Assembly (NCBI GenBank): GCA_027604505.1
Contig: JADIIX010000014.1
Span: forward strand, 67,563-131,562
DNA from: Gonapodya sp. JEL0774
Taxonomy: Eukaryota > Monoblepharomycota > Monoblepharidomycetes > Monoblepharidales > Gonapodyaceae
DNA: 64,000 nt
Direction: 5' to 3'
Shown here: positions 22,110 to 34,781 of the stretch, one piece after another
Position numbering within the stretch: position 1 is the stretch's first letter
Layout of the letters: the number at the start of each line of letters is the position of its first letter
Notes under the pieces: generated by a model
Told to the model about the DNA's origin: nothing
Database searches by the model: none
The model's input: the letters and a program-made list of their open reading frames with translations, nothing else
Position numbers and translations under genes: made by a program

Positions 22110-23883
22110 ATGTCACTCTCGACGCTTCGCGCTGCTGGCTTATCTGGGGTTGATGCCTGGTCACGTCTCATCGATGCGATGGTTGACAGGCTCGGGGAGA
22201 AAGCAACATTTGTAATTCTGGTGCTGGGGATTTCAAAGATCATCAGCGGGTTCGTTTCATAAATTGTCGCAAGCCCCACAAGCAACGAATGTTCATTCTG
22301 CATTTTATTTCGGGATCCCAAGATACAACGCGTACTTGTTTGAATACGCCCATCGGTTTGGTTTCTGGCAGGTTTGTCTCCCATCATATCAAAGTGTTTC
22401 ACCCTTTGATCCGGATATAAAAGCAATAAATTCCAAATTGATTTCCAGCAATACCGTATCCAGCAAGATCGCATGGTTGACCCCAAAACTACTCGCGAAG
22501 CTATGGAAGGTCGCTACGGTGCAAAGTCGTTCATCGGACTGTTTTTGATCGGGGTTCCAATAACCCTGGGGCAGTTATGGATTTACAAGAAGGCCTACGG
22601 ATTCGATTTAAAGAAACTTCCAGGAAGTTTCGGTGAATTTGTGTGGGAGTTTCTAAAGTGCACCGTGAGTGTGAAACTGCGATGGATTCTGTACAATCTT
22701 CCTACGTGTTCTGATATCCCTGCAACAGTTCTTTTGGGATACTTCTTTGTTCTGGATTCACTACACGTAAGCTGCTGCGTGGAACCCTTGGATCTGGGAA
22801 ACCGTCCAAACTTATACTCCCCTCAGTCTCCACTACTTCCCGTGGCTATACAAGCATATTCACAAAAAACAGTAAGTCACCAGCTATGACGCGTTCGATC
22901 TCTACGCTTGGCTTTTTCAAAGGTGCTTTCCAATACTGCCGGCCGTAAATCATCAATAGCCATGAGTGTGAGTAGTGATCTTCATTCGTTCCGTGGTGTC
23001 TGGATCCGTTCACCGCCGAGCTTTTCGTGCTACAGTCAAAACGGTCAATGTAGCGGTAAGTTAAAGAATTTCGATGAAGCAAAATGTCCCGACGGAGTTT
23101 TTATTTCAAAGGTCGGGGGACATCTGACTTTCATTGACAATCTATTGATGACATTCGCACCGATAATTGTGAGAAATGGGTTGGGTTTGTGGCGTTTTTT
23201 TGTCCGTTCGGGCCCTACTAAAGTGCGAGCTGTGTAGGTTGGTGTGACAAGTTCGAGAATCAGCTTCCGTGAGTCAGCGTTCCACGTCGGTCATGATCTC
23301 AGTCTATGCTAACATGTTACCCTGTGGGGCATGTGGGATGATCCCTTTAGTTGGGCTATGTGTTTTCCAGTGAGGTGACATAGTGGTCTTACATTGTCTC
23401 ATTGTTTATAACACTCTCGTTCCACTTCAGGGCGTTCTTCACGCACATTGCTTCTCGCGCGCACTGTGGATATGAGCTACCCTGGGATCCGCTCAACTGG
23501 GTCTTCCCTTATTGCGCCTACCACGACGTGAGTGGCCTTTCCGTGATACAATACGGGATGAATCCCGATGTTTAACTGTTGCGGCCATTCAGTTCCACCA
23601 CCTGAAGACACACTACAATTTTCAGACGCTCTTTGTGTTCTGGGATCTTCTCCTGGGCGGTAACGGTGGGTGCATTCTGATCAAAACGAGAAGGTACCTC
23701 CATAAACTCTTCAATTCATGTTCTGTTCCAGGTCCCTTCTGGGAATTTACGCGGAAACGCCAAGCTGCCACGAAAGCGGCGTGGGCTGCAAAGAAAGATC
23801 AACACGTGACGTTTGTTGCAATCGAGCCGGATCAGAAAGGGGAAACTGGGTTGAAGAGTGACGAAGACGCGAAGGAGGAATGA
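22110..23883 (+). CDS. Sterol desaturase / fatty acid hydroxylase superfamily enzyme
   Basis: Integral-membrane di-iron oxidase. The first five exons are firm (22110-22249, 22323-22371, 22449-22664, 22729-22766, 22827-22871), as are the last three (23431-23527, 23593-23659, 23732-23883). Splicing rebuilds the diagnostic histidine boxes: HYTLH (HX3H) across 22766/22827, HIHKKH(H) at 22871, and HDFHH across 23527/23593, followed by FVFWDLLLGG. The segment 22872-23430 is unresolved. It must hold the rest of box 2 and the stretch seen as HLTFIDNLLMTFAPII near 23120-23170, but no single exon chain keeps frame there. Either tiny exons or a disrupted allele would explain this. The C-tail is Lys-rich, but a KKxx ER-retrieval signal is not clear. 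The substrate (sterol, sphingoid base or alkane) cannot be told. Confidence 0.75.
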
Positions 23884-24020
23884 TTGAGAAGTGAAAGACG
23901 AGCGAACAAATAATATCCATGCGCATTCATTTCGGCGGCGGTTCATCTGAGATTTCGGATATCTGTCCCGATGAAAGCCCAAGTGGAAGTGCTACCAGAA
24001 AGTGACAAACGGCAGATACA

Positions 24021-24533
24021 ATGGTTCCCCTCAAAGGACGGGGGAGACCATATCGCACATGGAGTCAGCTATTAGAAGAGCTTAGTGCCGGAGGCAATCC
24101 TCTGGGTTCAGGAACAACGACTTTGCAGAGCGAGTGTTTCCGTTTAGTCGTCAAAGATTTGATTCAAGATGTGCAACCAGCAGCGATTCTTCAATCCTTT
24201 TAGATTCGACCGGAAATCCGCCACCGGATCTGCTTCTGCCAGAAAATCCTTCTCTGGACCACATCTTCGGGGACCATGACTCCGTTCCAGACTTCATTCC
24301 TCCGAGCGCATCCATTGCGGTCGAGCATATCATTCCATATCTCTACTCGTGATTTCAAAGCTCTCTGCTATTACCCAGCTTTCAGCAACTTGAAACTGAT
24401 TTCCGTTTGTGCACGTCTCGCTTCCCGTGTATGCAGTGTTCCGACACCAGACAAACCTTCGCGATTTCCCCCAGAACCTCCGCTTGACTCGGAGCCCGAC
24501 GATTCTGACATGAAAACAGAGCTTCCGTAAGTC
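24021..24533 (+). CDS. Small hypothetical protein, exons uncertain
   Basis: An ATG at 24021 opens MVPLKGRGRPYRTW and an LLEELSAGGNPLGS stretch. A likely acceptor at 24202 leads into a Pro/Asp-rich block (NPSLDHIFGDHDSVPDF), and a further acceptor near 24437 leads into an acidic end DSEPDDSDMKTELP. Donors are weak (GTTTCC at about 24138). Composition looks protein-like and disordered, but no family is recognised. It could be two unrelated open frames. Confidence 0.35.
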
Positions 24534-24926
24534 TTGCTTATTCTGGTGGAACAAAAGTACTTTCAAATGCTATTGGCTCAATATATGTAGGTGAAGAGTC
24601 GTACCAGAGTACCCAAACTTCATTTCCTGTCATCCTCTTATGTGTACTTTCTCGCGATTGCAAGCATGTTCATTTCGGACATACTGAAATGGTCGACGCC
24701 ATTTGCTTCCGATCAATGATCTTGATTTTGCTAAATTGCAAGTAGCAAGGAAAACCGACTGTACTCGTGCTTCTGCACAGTAGTAATGAATGAATTGCAT
24801 TCAGCGTGTTGGCGAAAGTGCATGTTGGCGTCGGTCATGAAAACTGGATTGCAGATACGATGGATCCTGTTCCAGACTCGCAAATAACATGAAGCGCGGA
24901 CATTAGTTCACATATTTCACAACAAA
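24534..24926 (+). other. Intergenic, no gene recognised
   Basis: About 390 bp upstream of UBA3, AT-rich, only short frames. Presumed promoter and 5' leader of UBA3. Confidence 0.4.
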
Positions 24927-27861
24927 ATGGAGTCGGACGACGAAACGAACGGAGAAACAACGGCCGCTGTCTTTGAAGTACGTTTCTGAGTCGTTTCTTC
25001 GTATTCAAACGATCTCTTCATCATCATCACGTCTCATCCTTTGGCCTTCCTTCCTCAAGGATATTCCTGGACAGCATACGCATATCTACAAATATCTTGA
25101 AAGGACAGGGCCTTTTACGGATCCCTCGTTTGAGCCGGGCGATGAGGTGAGTATGTGGTGGTCAGCTCAAGTGGTGAAGAAGCTCGTGGCCTCCAATGTA
25201 CTCGAGAGAGTACGGTGCTGATTTTGGTCAATCTATGCAAATGAATCTATGCAAATGCACATTGTTGGTGGATAGAAGGCTTCGTCAAAATTGAGCATTC
25301 CTTCAGGTTGGGGCATTCCACAGTCGTGGAAGGAATCTGTTTTTCGTTCCCATTACTAAGCGGGATTCTCCTCACTCTCCTCGTTTAGCGCAAAGAATTT
25401 CTTCACACGTGCAAGGTTCTCGTTATTGGGGCCGGTGGTCTCGGCTGCGAGCTTCTGAAGGACCTTGCCCTGATGGGTTTCAAAGATATTCATGTGATTG
25501 ACATGGATACTATCGACATCAGCAACCTTAACAGGCAGTTTTTGTTTCGGTGAGTGACTGGTAATGGGCGTTGATAGCCGTGGGATGATAACGTTGAGGG
25601 TGTTAGGCACGTCGGCGCCGAGTAGTAGGTGTAACAATCGTGTGGTTTCGGATCCTTTTCTTGTATTGGTCGACTGTGCGAATATCGTGGTCAAAGATTT
25701 TGTGTTGATGCGGACGCGCTGGATTTGAGGACATATATCAGTTGGGATGCGGTGTGAGGGTGTTACCCCAGGACGCGCTACCCAAGAATTTTTTACAGTG
25801 CTCCAGAAGCGCTCTGACTTTGATCTCCCTTTTACTTACTCTCAGGCAAGCTGATGTCGGACGACCGAAAGCCACAGTCGCCGCAGAATTTGTCATGAAG
25901 CGTATTCCCGGAGTCACGGTCACTCCGTACGTATTCATCAATGACTGCTTACGAACCCCAACCTCCTTTTGCGCTCACTTTCTGATACTGAAAGCTTTTA
26001 TGGCAAAATCCAAGATAAGGACGAATCGTACTACTCCGAGTTTTCCATCATCATCTGCGGATTGGATTCCGTGGAGGCTCGTCGGTGGATGAATGCGACC
26101 GTAGTGGGCATGTATGACGAGGACGACCCTTCCACGCTCAAACCCCTCATCGACGGAGGCACCGAAGGTGGGGTCCCGCTCCGTTGTGGTACCAGGTTAT
26201 GTACGTGGCCTCTTGCAAGTTCACGAACTCGTGCTTTAGGTTTCAAGGGTCAATCCCGTGTGATACTCCCAACCATGACGGCCTGCTACGAGTGTTCTCT
26301 GGATATGCACACTCAACGTCAGGCATTCCCTATTTGTACCATCGCCAACACTCCCCGACTGCCGGAACATTGCATTGAGTGGGCCAACTTGATTATGTGG
26401 CCAAAGGAGTTTCCAGGTGAGAATGTGGGGTGGATACTAAGTGGTGTTGTACCCGCACACATGCTGCCCGCCAGGGATCCGTAACTCCCGTGCCCTCTTC
26501 CCACCTCACAGATACGAAACTTGACGGCGACGACCCTGCTCACATTCAATGGCTGTTCGATGTTGCTTCCAAACGTGCTGCTGAGTTCAAGATCCCAGGT
26601 GTGACTTGGTCGCTTACACAGGGTGTTGTGAAAAACATTATTCCAGCCATTGCATCGACAAATGCGGTCGTCGCTGCGAGTTGTGCTTTGGAGGCATTCA
26701 AGTTGGCAACGAGGTAGGCTTTGGTGTGGTGGAGGAGAAAGTCCAAGAGGGTGTTGGTCTTAGTCGGACATGGTTGGGAGAAGTCTAACCTTTGTCGCTT
26801 ATGCCCGTTCGTTCAGCTGCGCTCCCACAATGTCCAACTACATGATGTACGTTGGTGATGACGGAATATACACCTACACGTTCGAATTACAGCGAAAGCC
26901 GGAATGTCCCGTCTGCGGTAGTGGCTCCCAAAAAATATCAGGTGAGTTCAAAGAAATCCAGGATATGCTTTGTGAAACGTTTGCAATGACTGTATTCTGA
27001 TGGTTTGCAAGTGCGCCGAGACTATACCCTGGAGGACTTCATTGATTCTCTCAAGGAGCGGAAAGAGATGTAAGTTCTCTTCGCGGCGCTGACTTTTTCT
27101 TCTTCGTACATATCGTAGTTTTCCCACCTCTCTGTGCAGTCAACTCAAACGGCCTTCCCTAATGGCTCCCAACCGTGCCCTTTATATCCCTTCGCCACCC
27201 AGCTTAGAAGAACAAACGCGAGATAATTTGGTAAAAAGGATGGACGAATTGGTGGAGCCAGGAACTGAGATCACCGTGACAGGTAAGCTACGTGTAGATT
27301 TTAGGAGGATGTACGACTATGGTGTGATGTTTGATTGTGGGATCTGATACCGTCTGTGCCGTCATAATTGGTTACCTCAGACCCTGGCTTGCCTATTTCA
27401 TTGAAGCTGATCATAAATTGGGAGTAAAGGCGAGGGGCGAATGGGCGTGTAGACAATGGAGGTGGAATCTTGCACGTATGAGTGTGAAAACGGCTTGCTG
27501 GTTAGAGCACAAAATAATACACCTTGGCGCTGGCAACATTGAGTAGGCAACGCTCATACATTGTAAAATTTCGTGGATGCTGTCAAACATTTTAGTTTCT
27601 GGTTTCTGTTTTCTGGAGCAGTATATCATGCTTCGACATGAGTTAAACACGGCCATGTGCTCTGCAGTTGCTGATCCACTCCCAGCACACCAAGATTTGC
27701 AGTTAATTCTCACTCCAATCGGAAGGCAAACATTAATCCAAGGCGTGCGTGGAAAAAGAGCACGACATCTCTGGACTGCTCGGCGAAGAAGCGTGGGAGC
27801 CGGGAGTGCTTATGTGCGAGAAGGTACATCTGGAAGACCTGGAAGACGGAGGACAGACTGA
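24927..27861 (+). CDS. UBA3: NEDD8-activating enzyme E1 catalytic subunit UBA3, about 483 aa, 11 exons
   Basis: Exons 24927-24977, 25060-25146, 25389-25549, 25846-25926, 25995-26167, 26240-26416, 26512-26713, 26817-26941, 27012-27069, 27140-27282 and 27668-27861 keep frame (1452 nt). Adenylation-site motifs are [30 protein letters not shown], the block [14 protein letters not shown] and [12 protein letters not shown]. The zinc cysteines are Cys200/Cys203 and CPVC. The catalytic cysteine is Cys217 in [16 protein letters not shown]. The family adenylates NEDD8 with an APPBP1/ULA1 partner and passes it to UBC12, activating cullin ligases. The last exon encodes a ubiquitin-fold end ([10 protein letters not shown]) and then an unusual Arg-rich tail. 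A different frame over 27760-27905 is acidic and looks more natural, so the true 3' end may use another splice or stop. Confidence 0.92.
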
Positions 27862-28261
27862 AAAACGATTGGCTTCAGATGAACTTGGTATCACAAAATT
27901 GAATTGAACAGAAGAGCGATCGTTGCGTTTAGAGGTGAGTTTCGGTGTCTGGAAACTGAAGTGAAGATTGAATGAGCGTGCGAATGGATTGAATTCAAAT
28001 GAGGATAGGAAAGTTATCACGCCTAAATCTGTGACTGCTCAGGGTCTTCTCTCTCGATGCTACTTGACGTTTCTCGGCCCACTGGCCTGGGTCTGGGTCT
28101 CGTTTTATTGGCAGGAAGTTCAGCTGAATAAGCTGGAATCTACATTGTTACAAAACTTCTTGCAACTTTCTTTCTCAACTTACGTTTGTGCTCGATACTA
28201 TGTGCGATACCCGCCCAGCGAGGAACCCAACTACGTACCACCTTCCTGCACTTGCACAGCC

Positions 28262-31200
28262 ATGGAATCTTATCCTCTCGACCTCATCCTCCATCATGTG
28301 CCACTCCTTGCTGTCATTGGCCTATCCGACTCTTCGGTACTAGCATCCCCTTCCCTTGCCGCCCCTTCCTCGGCCTCCGTGGCCCCTTTACCATCTGCAC
28401 TGGCACTCCCTCAACCCGCCGCTTCTCGCGGTTCCGGTCTGTCTGCAGCGTCTTCCATTCCTTCCTCACCTCAACTCCCTTCATCATCTCCACTCCCCTC
28501 TCCACCTCAAAACCCCGCTGCCACCTATTTTTCGTTTCTCCGACCCCGCCTCCTTACCGCTCTAAATGTCAAAAACATACCCTCCGCTTTGTCCGCGTCC
28601 GCCCAGGGAGCTGATCATGTAACACAACCTGCGTCAGGAGCTGGCGCACTTTTTCAAGTCATTGCATTGGAGCGGGTGAGTCGGTTTCTGGGGATCAGAG
28701 GATAAAGGAAGTGAAACACTGAACATCAAGCTGGAGGATAGTAAAACAAGTAATTTAGAACACTCTTGTGTGTGTGTTTTGCGAGATCTCACGTACCGCC
28801 TTGCTGCAAGATTCCTGTCATGGGGATTTGGAGTCATTCAACTACCAACTATCCGGAAGCGTTCTTTGACTTGCGTACATGCTCGAAGTGTCATCTCATG
28901 TTGTGAAGGATAGCTTACCTTCATTCCACTACATTATTCCCATTGTCCGCCCCTCGCCCTTTCAAGCACCTTCCCTTACCTCCACGCAAACTTCCCCTCC
29001 CTCTCCCGCCCCAACCTCCTTTCCCCACTACCCCCCAAGCTCCTCCTACTCCCCGTTCCCCTCTTTCTCCCCATCACCCGGCATCGCCACTGTACCCAGA
29101 TGGCCTCATCTCACCGTTGTGGCTCGCAAGGCACCGCCACCAAGTACCCGCGATTGTTGTAGGGTTTTACGAGATTCAGGAGGGGCCTCAGGGAGGTGAG
29201 GGTAGAGATAGGGATGGATGGCTGGTGGTGGAGATTAATGAGCGAAAGTGAGTGGTCCGGGCGTGGGAAGCTTTACTGAAGGTACAAGACGTCGTTGTCC
29301 GCGATGACGGAGTTCAAACGTGACAGTTACTGCTCTTTCGCGGAAAACGCATGCCTGAGGGTATGCGGCTATAACAAGAGTGGCTTTGCCCACCCTCATG
29401 GTGCACTCGATTAGCCACTTACTGGTACCCGTCGATTGCCCGTCTGTCCTACAACCTCACTACCATCATACACCAAATGTCGATGCCGTCGCACCGTTGC
29501 AACACATTGCAGGAAACAATGTCAAGAACGTAACATCGTTTACGCCGCAGTTATTATGCTCAGGGCGTTGAACCCGAGTGAGTCTCATTTCTGCAAATCG
29601 ACGCTCGCGCCGAGAAAAACGGTCACCCACTCCCTTAATGCGCCAGCCGACCCACAGTTTGAGGAGCGCGTGTCCCAAATCCGCCGTCTCACCGGCCTCG
29701 ACTCACGTACGGGGTTGTTCGTCCTGCCTCCGGTGCACGGAGTTCCAGGAGGTGCGGCGGAGAGGAGTGGCGGGATCGAATTGGTTGAGTGGGTCGGTGG
29801 GTGAGTCGGCGTCATGTGTGGGCCTCTCTGCCACTTGGGACATTATCGGAAGGGCCTCCACCATCCTCATTGTCTCAATCAGCCTCCTAAAATCCCTCCA
29901 CGAACCGTCAACCGCCTACTATGCGCATCATAACAAACGCCTCAAGCGCGCTCGCCTTCGCATTCGTGCTCCACCCCCCGGTGGAGTGCCAGACCAGTCG
30001 TTGGTGCTGACAGCAGGTCTCCTAGACGCGGGGGGTGTGAGACCACTTGGGCCGTTGGGTTGGATAGCCAGATATGAGTTCAAGATGGCAGTGTTTAGGG
30101 AGTTTGGAGGGGATTTGGAAGGAGGAGTGAGGTAGGCTCACGTGTGCGAGGTGACGGGATCATTGGAATCGCGAAGTTGTGGGCATCTGAGTTTGTGCGC
30201 CGGTTCCGTAGACATTATCTTCTCGCCCACGCCGCCATCCTCGAGTTCCTGGGAAACGGTGCCCACCCGTCCTCTGGTTCTTTGGCAACTATGGCGGGCA
30301 ATGGGGTGCAGCCGTGGTCGACGCGATGGGGTGAAGCTAGGGTGGTACTGGATTGTATTAATTTGAAGGTTGGTATTGTTTTCGTGTTGAGGACTGTCTT
30401 GTTTGGAGGCGGCAATGTTGATCCTGCATCATGGTACTGCGCAGATCATGAAACTGCTGCTCTACATGGACCTACCACAATCAGCTCTCGCCCAGCTCTA
30501 CCGACACCTCCACGCCTGCTCCAAGTTCCCTGAGCATGCACTTCACCCAACCCCTCCACCCCCGCCGACCTCCATCACACCCCGATACCCAACCGTACCC
30601 ACGCCGCCTGGAGAATCAGGTGGACCGGAGTGGTGGGCATGGGCGGGCAAACAGTATCGCATTTTTGGCGAGCTTGTGGAACTCGCGACGTCTCGACTTG
30701 GTCTCAAGGTGCCTGTACCGCAGCCAGGGTCTGCTGTCACGTTTACGGCTGGAGCGGCTTTGTCACTGGCCGCTGCAGGGGGGCCTGCTGGAGTTTCTGC
30801 ACCCGCCTTGTGTATCGGGGCAGTAGGGTCAGGAACATTCGCGAGAGACGGGGGTGATGGTGTGGGGGTGACGGGGAGGACGAGTTTGGTGGGATTTGTA
30901 CAGCATGCTGGGTATTATTATTTGATTGCAGCGAGATGTGCAGAGGAGAGGCGAAGGAGGGTTCTTTTAGGACGGGATGCAGGGATCAGAGCAGAAGGTG
31001 GGCGAACAATCTCGGATTGCGTGGCTTGTGAAACAACTGAATAAATTGGATCGCGCCTCAGGTCCGCCACCCCATCCTGCCAACCATCTTGCTGCTGCCC
31101 AGGCCGCTTATCTGTCGAAGCTCATGGCTTTGGAGCGCTCCGTGGATCACACTGCCGCTGTTATCGAGCTTCTCACGAAGGCTTATGAACAATATAAGAA

Positions 31201-34200
31201 GCTGCGCAGTGGGAGGACTACCCTATGGCTTGCCGGGGAGATTGCGAGGACATATGCGGAAGGAGGAAAGTGGGAGATGGCACTTCGGTGGGTTCGGGAA
31301 TCGCGGTGGAGAGGCGAGAGCAATTGCCACCTCAACCTGACATTGCATTTGGTGGCTTTGGTTACCGAAGATTCTTTGATCGAATATCAAAGACTTACCG
31401 CAAAGAAAAGTGGAACACCATCCTCAAATCCATACTTGCATGGTCGCTCCGTTGTGCGCGCGAAGTAGGCGATACTGACAAGGTCATTTCTCTCGTCGTC
31501 GAGCTCATGAGCAGTGGTCAGTATTTTGCAGTTGAAATTGTATCCGACACGACGGCTTCACTCATTGAGCAATCATAGATTTGACCTCTGACCCGGTTGA
31601 ACGCTCAAAGTACCAAGAGGAACTTATGCTGGCACTGGGGCCGCCTGAGAGCCCAGACATGGTTCCCGCTGATGGCGCGGAGAGACGAACAATGTCCATA
31701 GATATGGACCAGGTCCACTCCTTTAGTGCGTGTTCCCGTGCTCATCCAGCAAAGGGTGGTTTTGGAGAAACATTTTGTGTTCTTGTATACAGTGTCCTGC
31801 ACTTTTCAATTCAAATCGTCAACGGCCTTCGTGGGCGAGCCTGCAGTCTTCCAGGTTTCGCTTGTTCAATGCGGTACGCCGTCTCAAATTGCACAAGGAA
31901 ATCCGCTTCGATTTTCTCGGGTATCCATAGCATTTTCCGATCCTTCATGCAACGTTGAAGCCACTGATGTGCTTGGCATGCATCCGATGGAACTCCCAGC
32001 ATCTGCGCTGGGTCCAGCGGGGGATATTTGGATACTCAAAGAGCGACCGACATCTACGTCGGAAGAACCAGACAAGTTTGGGCTCAGTATTACGCCAGGT
32101 CACCCTCTAATCATTCAAGGCTCTCTGCGTTTGAACAAAGTACAAACAGTTCGAGTAGGTCCATGCCTTTTAGTAGTCAAGCGTGTTGTTTGCATCTTCC
32201 GCTCCGCCACCGGCTTTCATTCTAGGCAGTGATGATTGCTTTGACTATTGAACGACCTAGCCTGGACTTGGTTTTGGAGTTCCCATTAGTGGACGCATCA
32301 GGCGATCGTGAAGGACCCAGACGAAGGTGGATTGCCCTACCGGAAGGTAAGCATCCTAAGAGAAGAGGAAAGTCCTTGGATGTCAGATTTATGCTTGAGG
32401 TCTTTGACAATCAGGAACGAATCCATATGTTGAACTTCTGGATGGATACGGCGAAGTTTCCCAACTCAAGTAAGCCCTCACTGGTATGACAGAATCGTTA
32501 GCATACAAAGTGGACATATTCTACCACCCTTTCCCTGCAAAAGAGTTATACGACAACCTCCGCGAGTCTCAATGAAGATACGACATTCCGCACCAGCATA
32601 TCTCGAGGAGCTCTATCCCATCGATGTAGAAATCTCCAATGAAGGTGATGAGAGCCTCACTGCATATGTAACGTTAGAGTTGCGAGGAGCAGATGCCAAT
32701 GGTAACATCACACTTTGCGGCTAGTTTTTTATGATGTCTCATGGTTGGGTCCTTTTTCCAGACACATCAGTATCTTGTGATCCTTCAACGACCATTCAAG
32801 AGAGAGTAGAGCAAGCACATGGTACTTTTGATTCCGACTCTCAGTCAAAGTTCTCGAGAATAGAAGTGGGCACGGTCGGCCACCAGTCTTCTCTTTCTAC
32901 TAGAATCTACATTCAGCCGATGAATACGTTTGCCGATCGTATCGTACACGTGACGGTGAGGCGTAATGGTTCAAGAACTGACTGTATTATTTTTATTCCT
33001 GTCCCCTTTTCATCCCCATTTAACCAGCTTGTTTATCGGATGGCATCCGATGCGGAATCAGCTCCGCTGCCAGGTTCTCCATCATCATCTTCTTCAGATC
33101 TCGCCAGCGAAGGTTTTTTTACTGCCGTTGATACCTTGCGAATTCCTATTGTTAGACCGTTCGATATTGCGGTGGACATGCAACCACGAATGGACACTCC
33201 ACCTTTCAAGGATGAGGAACTGGGAATCGGTGCACTCGGCTGGGATTCCAGGACACTGATTAACGGGATGGGAGTGATGGTGATCGGCATAAAGTGTGTA
33301 GGGCCTTGGGATGTCGAAGTCGATGATGTTACACTTGTGAGTGCATTCAGCCATAATTTGGGCCAACGGTTTTCTGATGCTCACGCGTGTTTAACTTTGC
33401 TTAAACTGTTGGGGGAGCAGGTGGAGGCGGAACCGGATCGTGAGCGATTCTCCAAAGTTCTTCATTCGGATCTCGCGACGAATGCCCGCAAGCGGCAAGT
33501 GTGGAAACATGGCCACACCGCCAATTTCACGTTTTTGGTTTCTACGACCGAGAGTATTGATCTCGTGCCCGACTCGATACCTGTCGGTGTATTGCTCGTT
33601 AAGTGGCGACGGTGAGAAAGTAGTTGTCGGTCCCTGTCTGCTAGCTGAAACATGGTAGGGGACGATTCCACAGACGAACCTCGAGCGACGTACCTTTCAC
33701 CACTGTCAAGATGGACGTGCCGCATATTCGGTCGAATACCGATCCCGTACGGGTTACCACTTGTGAGCTGCCCTTGACTTGGTTGTCCTTTCTCCATATC
33801 CCTCTTGTTTGACTTATTCACGTTGATACTTGTAGCTATCCCTCAAACAGTAACTTTAGGCCACGCATTTACGGTAACATATCTGGTGACAAACGTGTCT
33901 GCTGCCATGCACAACCTCGTAGCATCGGTGGACGTTTCGGAGGGCCTGGTATTCTCTGGTCCCAAAGTCCAGTTCATGCGGTTGCTCCCACTCGCACAGC
34001 AAGAAATTCGCTATAACTGCGTCCCCACGACGGACGGCAAGGTTCGACTCCCACGACTTAAGTTGGTGAGCAAGGGGTACGGAGACGCGGAGGGGCAAGA
34101 AACTGCCGTGAAGTGGAATGTCGGGGCTGGGGCAGGGGCAGGGCAAGGGAGCGGTGCAGGCGAGGGTGCAAGTGAGGATAAGGACATTTACGTGTACGTG

Positions 34201-34245
34201 CGGCCGCATATTGCAACGGGCTTTGAACTCGGACTGGCAATGTAG
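28262..34245 (+). CDS. TRAPPC11: TRAPP complex subunit TRAPPC11 (foie gras/Gryzun protein), many exons
   Basis: Order and content match TRAPPC11. The start is MESYPLDLILHHVPLLAV (ATG 28262, exon 1 to 28675). A VPAIVVGFYEI block lies near 29140-29175, then a foie-gras alpha-helical region. The latter includes FKMAVFREFG (30080), FVRRFRRHYLLAHA (30195), LPQSALAQLYRHL (30470), WWAWAGKQYRIFGELVELA (30632) and HAGYYYLIAARCAEERR (30905). The C-terminal beta-rich Gryzun part ends in LGHAFTVTYLVTNVS and VFSGPKVQFMRLLPLAQQE (33860-34005). The stop is at 34245 after a Gly/Ala-rich insert. Internal exon edges were not all resolved. The family works in TRAPPIII, a Rab1 exchange factor for ER-Golgi traffic and autophagy. 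S. cerevisiae lacks a clear orthologue, so this excludes a budding yeast relative. Low-complexity Pro/Ser stretches occur at 28360-28520. Confidence 0.88.
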
Positions 34246-34781
34246 AGAAGTGGAAGCGTAGAACACAACAATTGTTTTTGCTACTGACTTGTCTCCCTGT
34301 GTCATTGTCCGCTTATCGGTCTCAATAGAGAAGGCACGTTTTTTGACAAGCGTGAATGCAACCACTTGCGTGACATATCTTGGGTCCTCAGATGAGAGGG
34401 TCTCGGGGTTTGGAGCTGTTTTGTTCGACCGACAACTTTGCCAACAAAACATACCGAGAATTTCACAAAGATGCCACTCAATGAAATCAAGTGAGATTTT
34501 CACGATCACAATGTACATTACCGCCCACCGCCAGCAGCGGGAGGGTATACAGCAAAAACATAGTCACTATGCGGTACCACTACACAAGAGCATGCGGAAG
34601 TTGTGTGTAGGTTGATTGTGTGTATCCCGGGAAAAGAGTGCAAGCTGCGAATTATTTCATGTGCTTTTCGAACCACCGCAAAGTGTCCTCCGGATTGTCC
34701 TCCTCGCACCCCTTCATCAAATTCCATCAAAGAGCTTCCCCGGTGCCCATCATCGGCCTGAAGCCCGACCGCGCGGGGCCG
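34246..34781 (+). other. Convergent 3' intergenic region
   Basis: Lies between the TRAPPC11 stop (+) and the Reeler-like stop (-). No supported gene; long plus-strand frames over 34620-35510 are antisense shadows of the Reeler-like gene. Confidence 0.5.

Noticed and set aside
28340-28560. Long overlapping open frames on both strands in Pro/Ser-rich DNA
   Set aside because: They are low-complexity shadows of TRAPPC11 exon 1; only one frame leads into a family-consistent splice.
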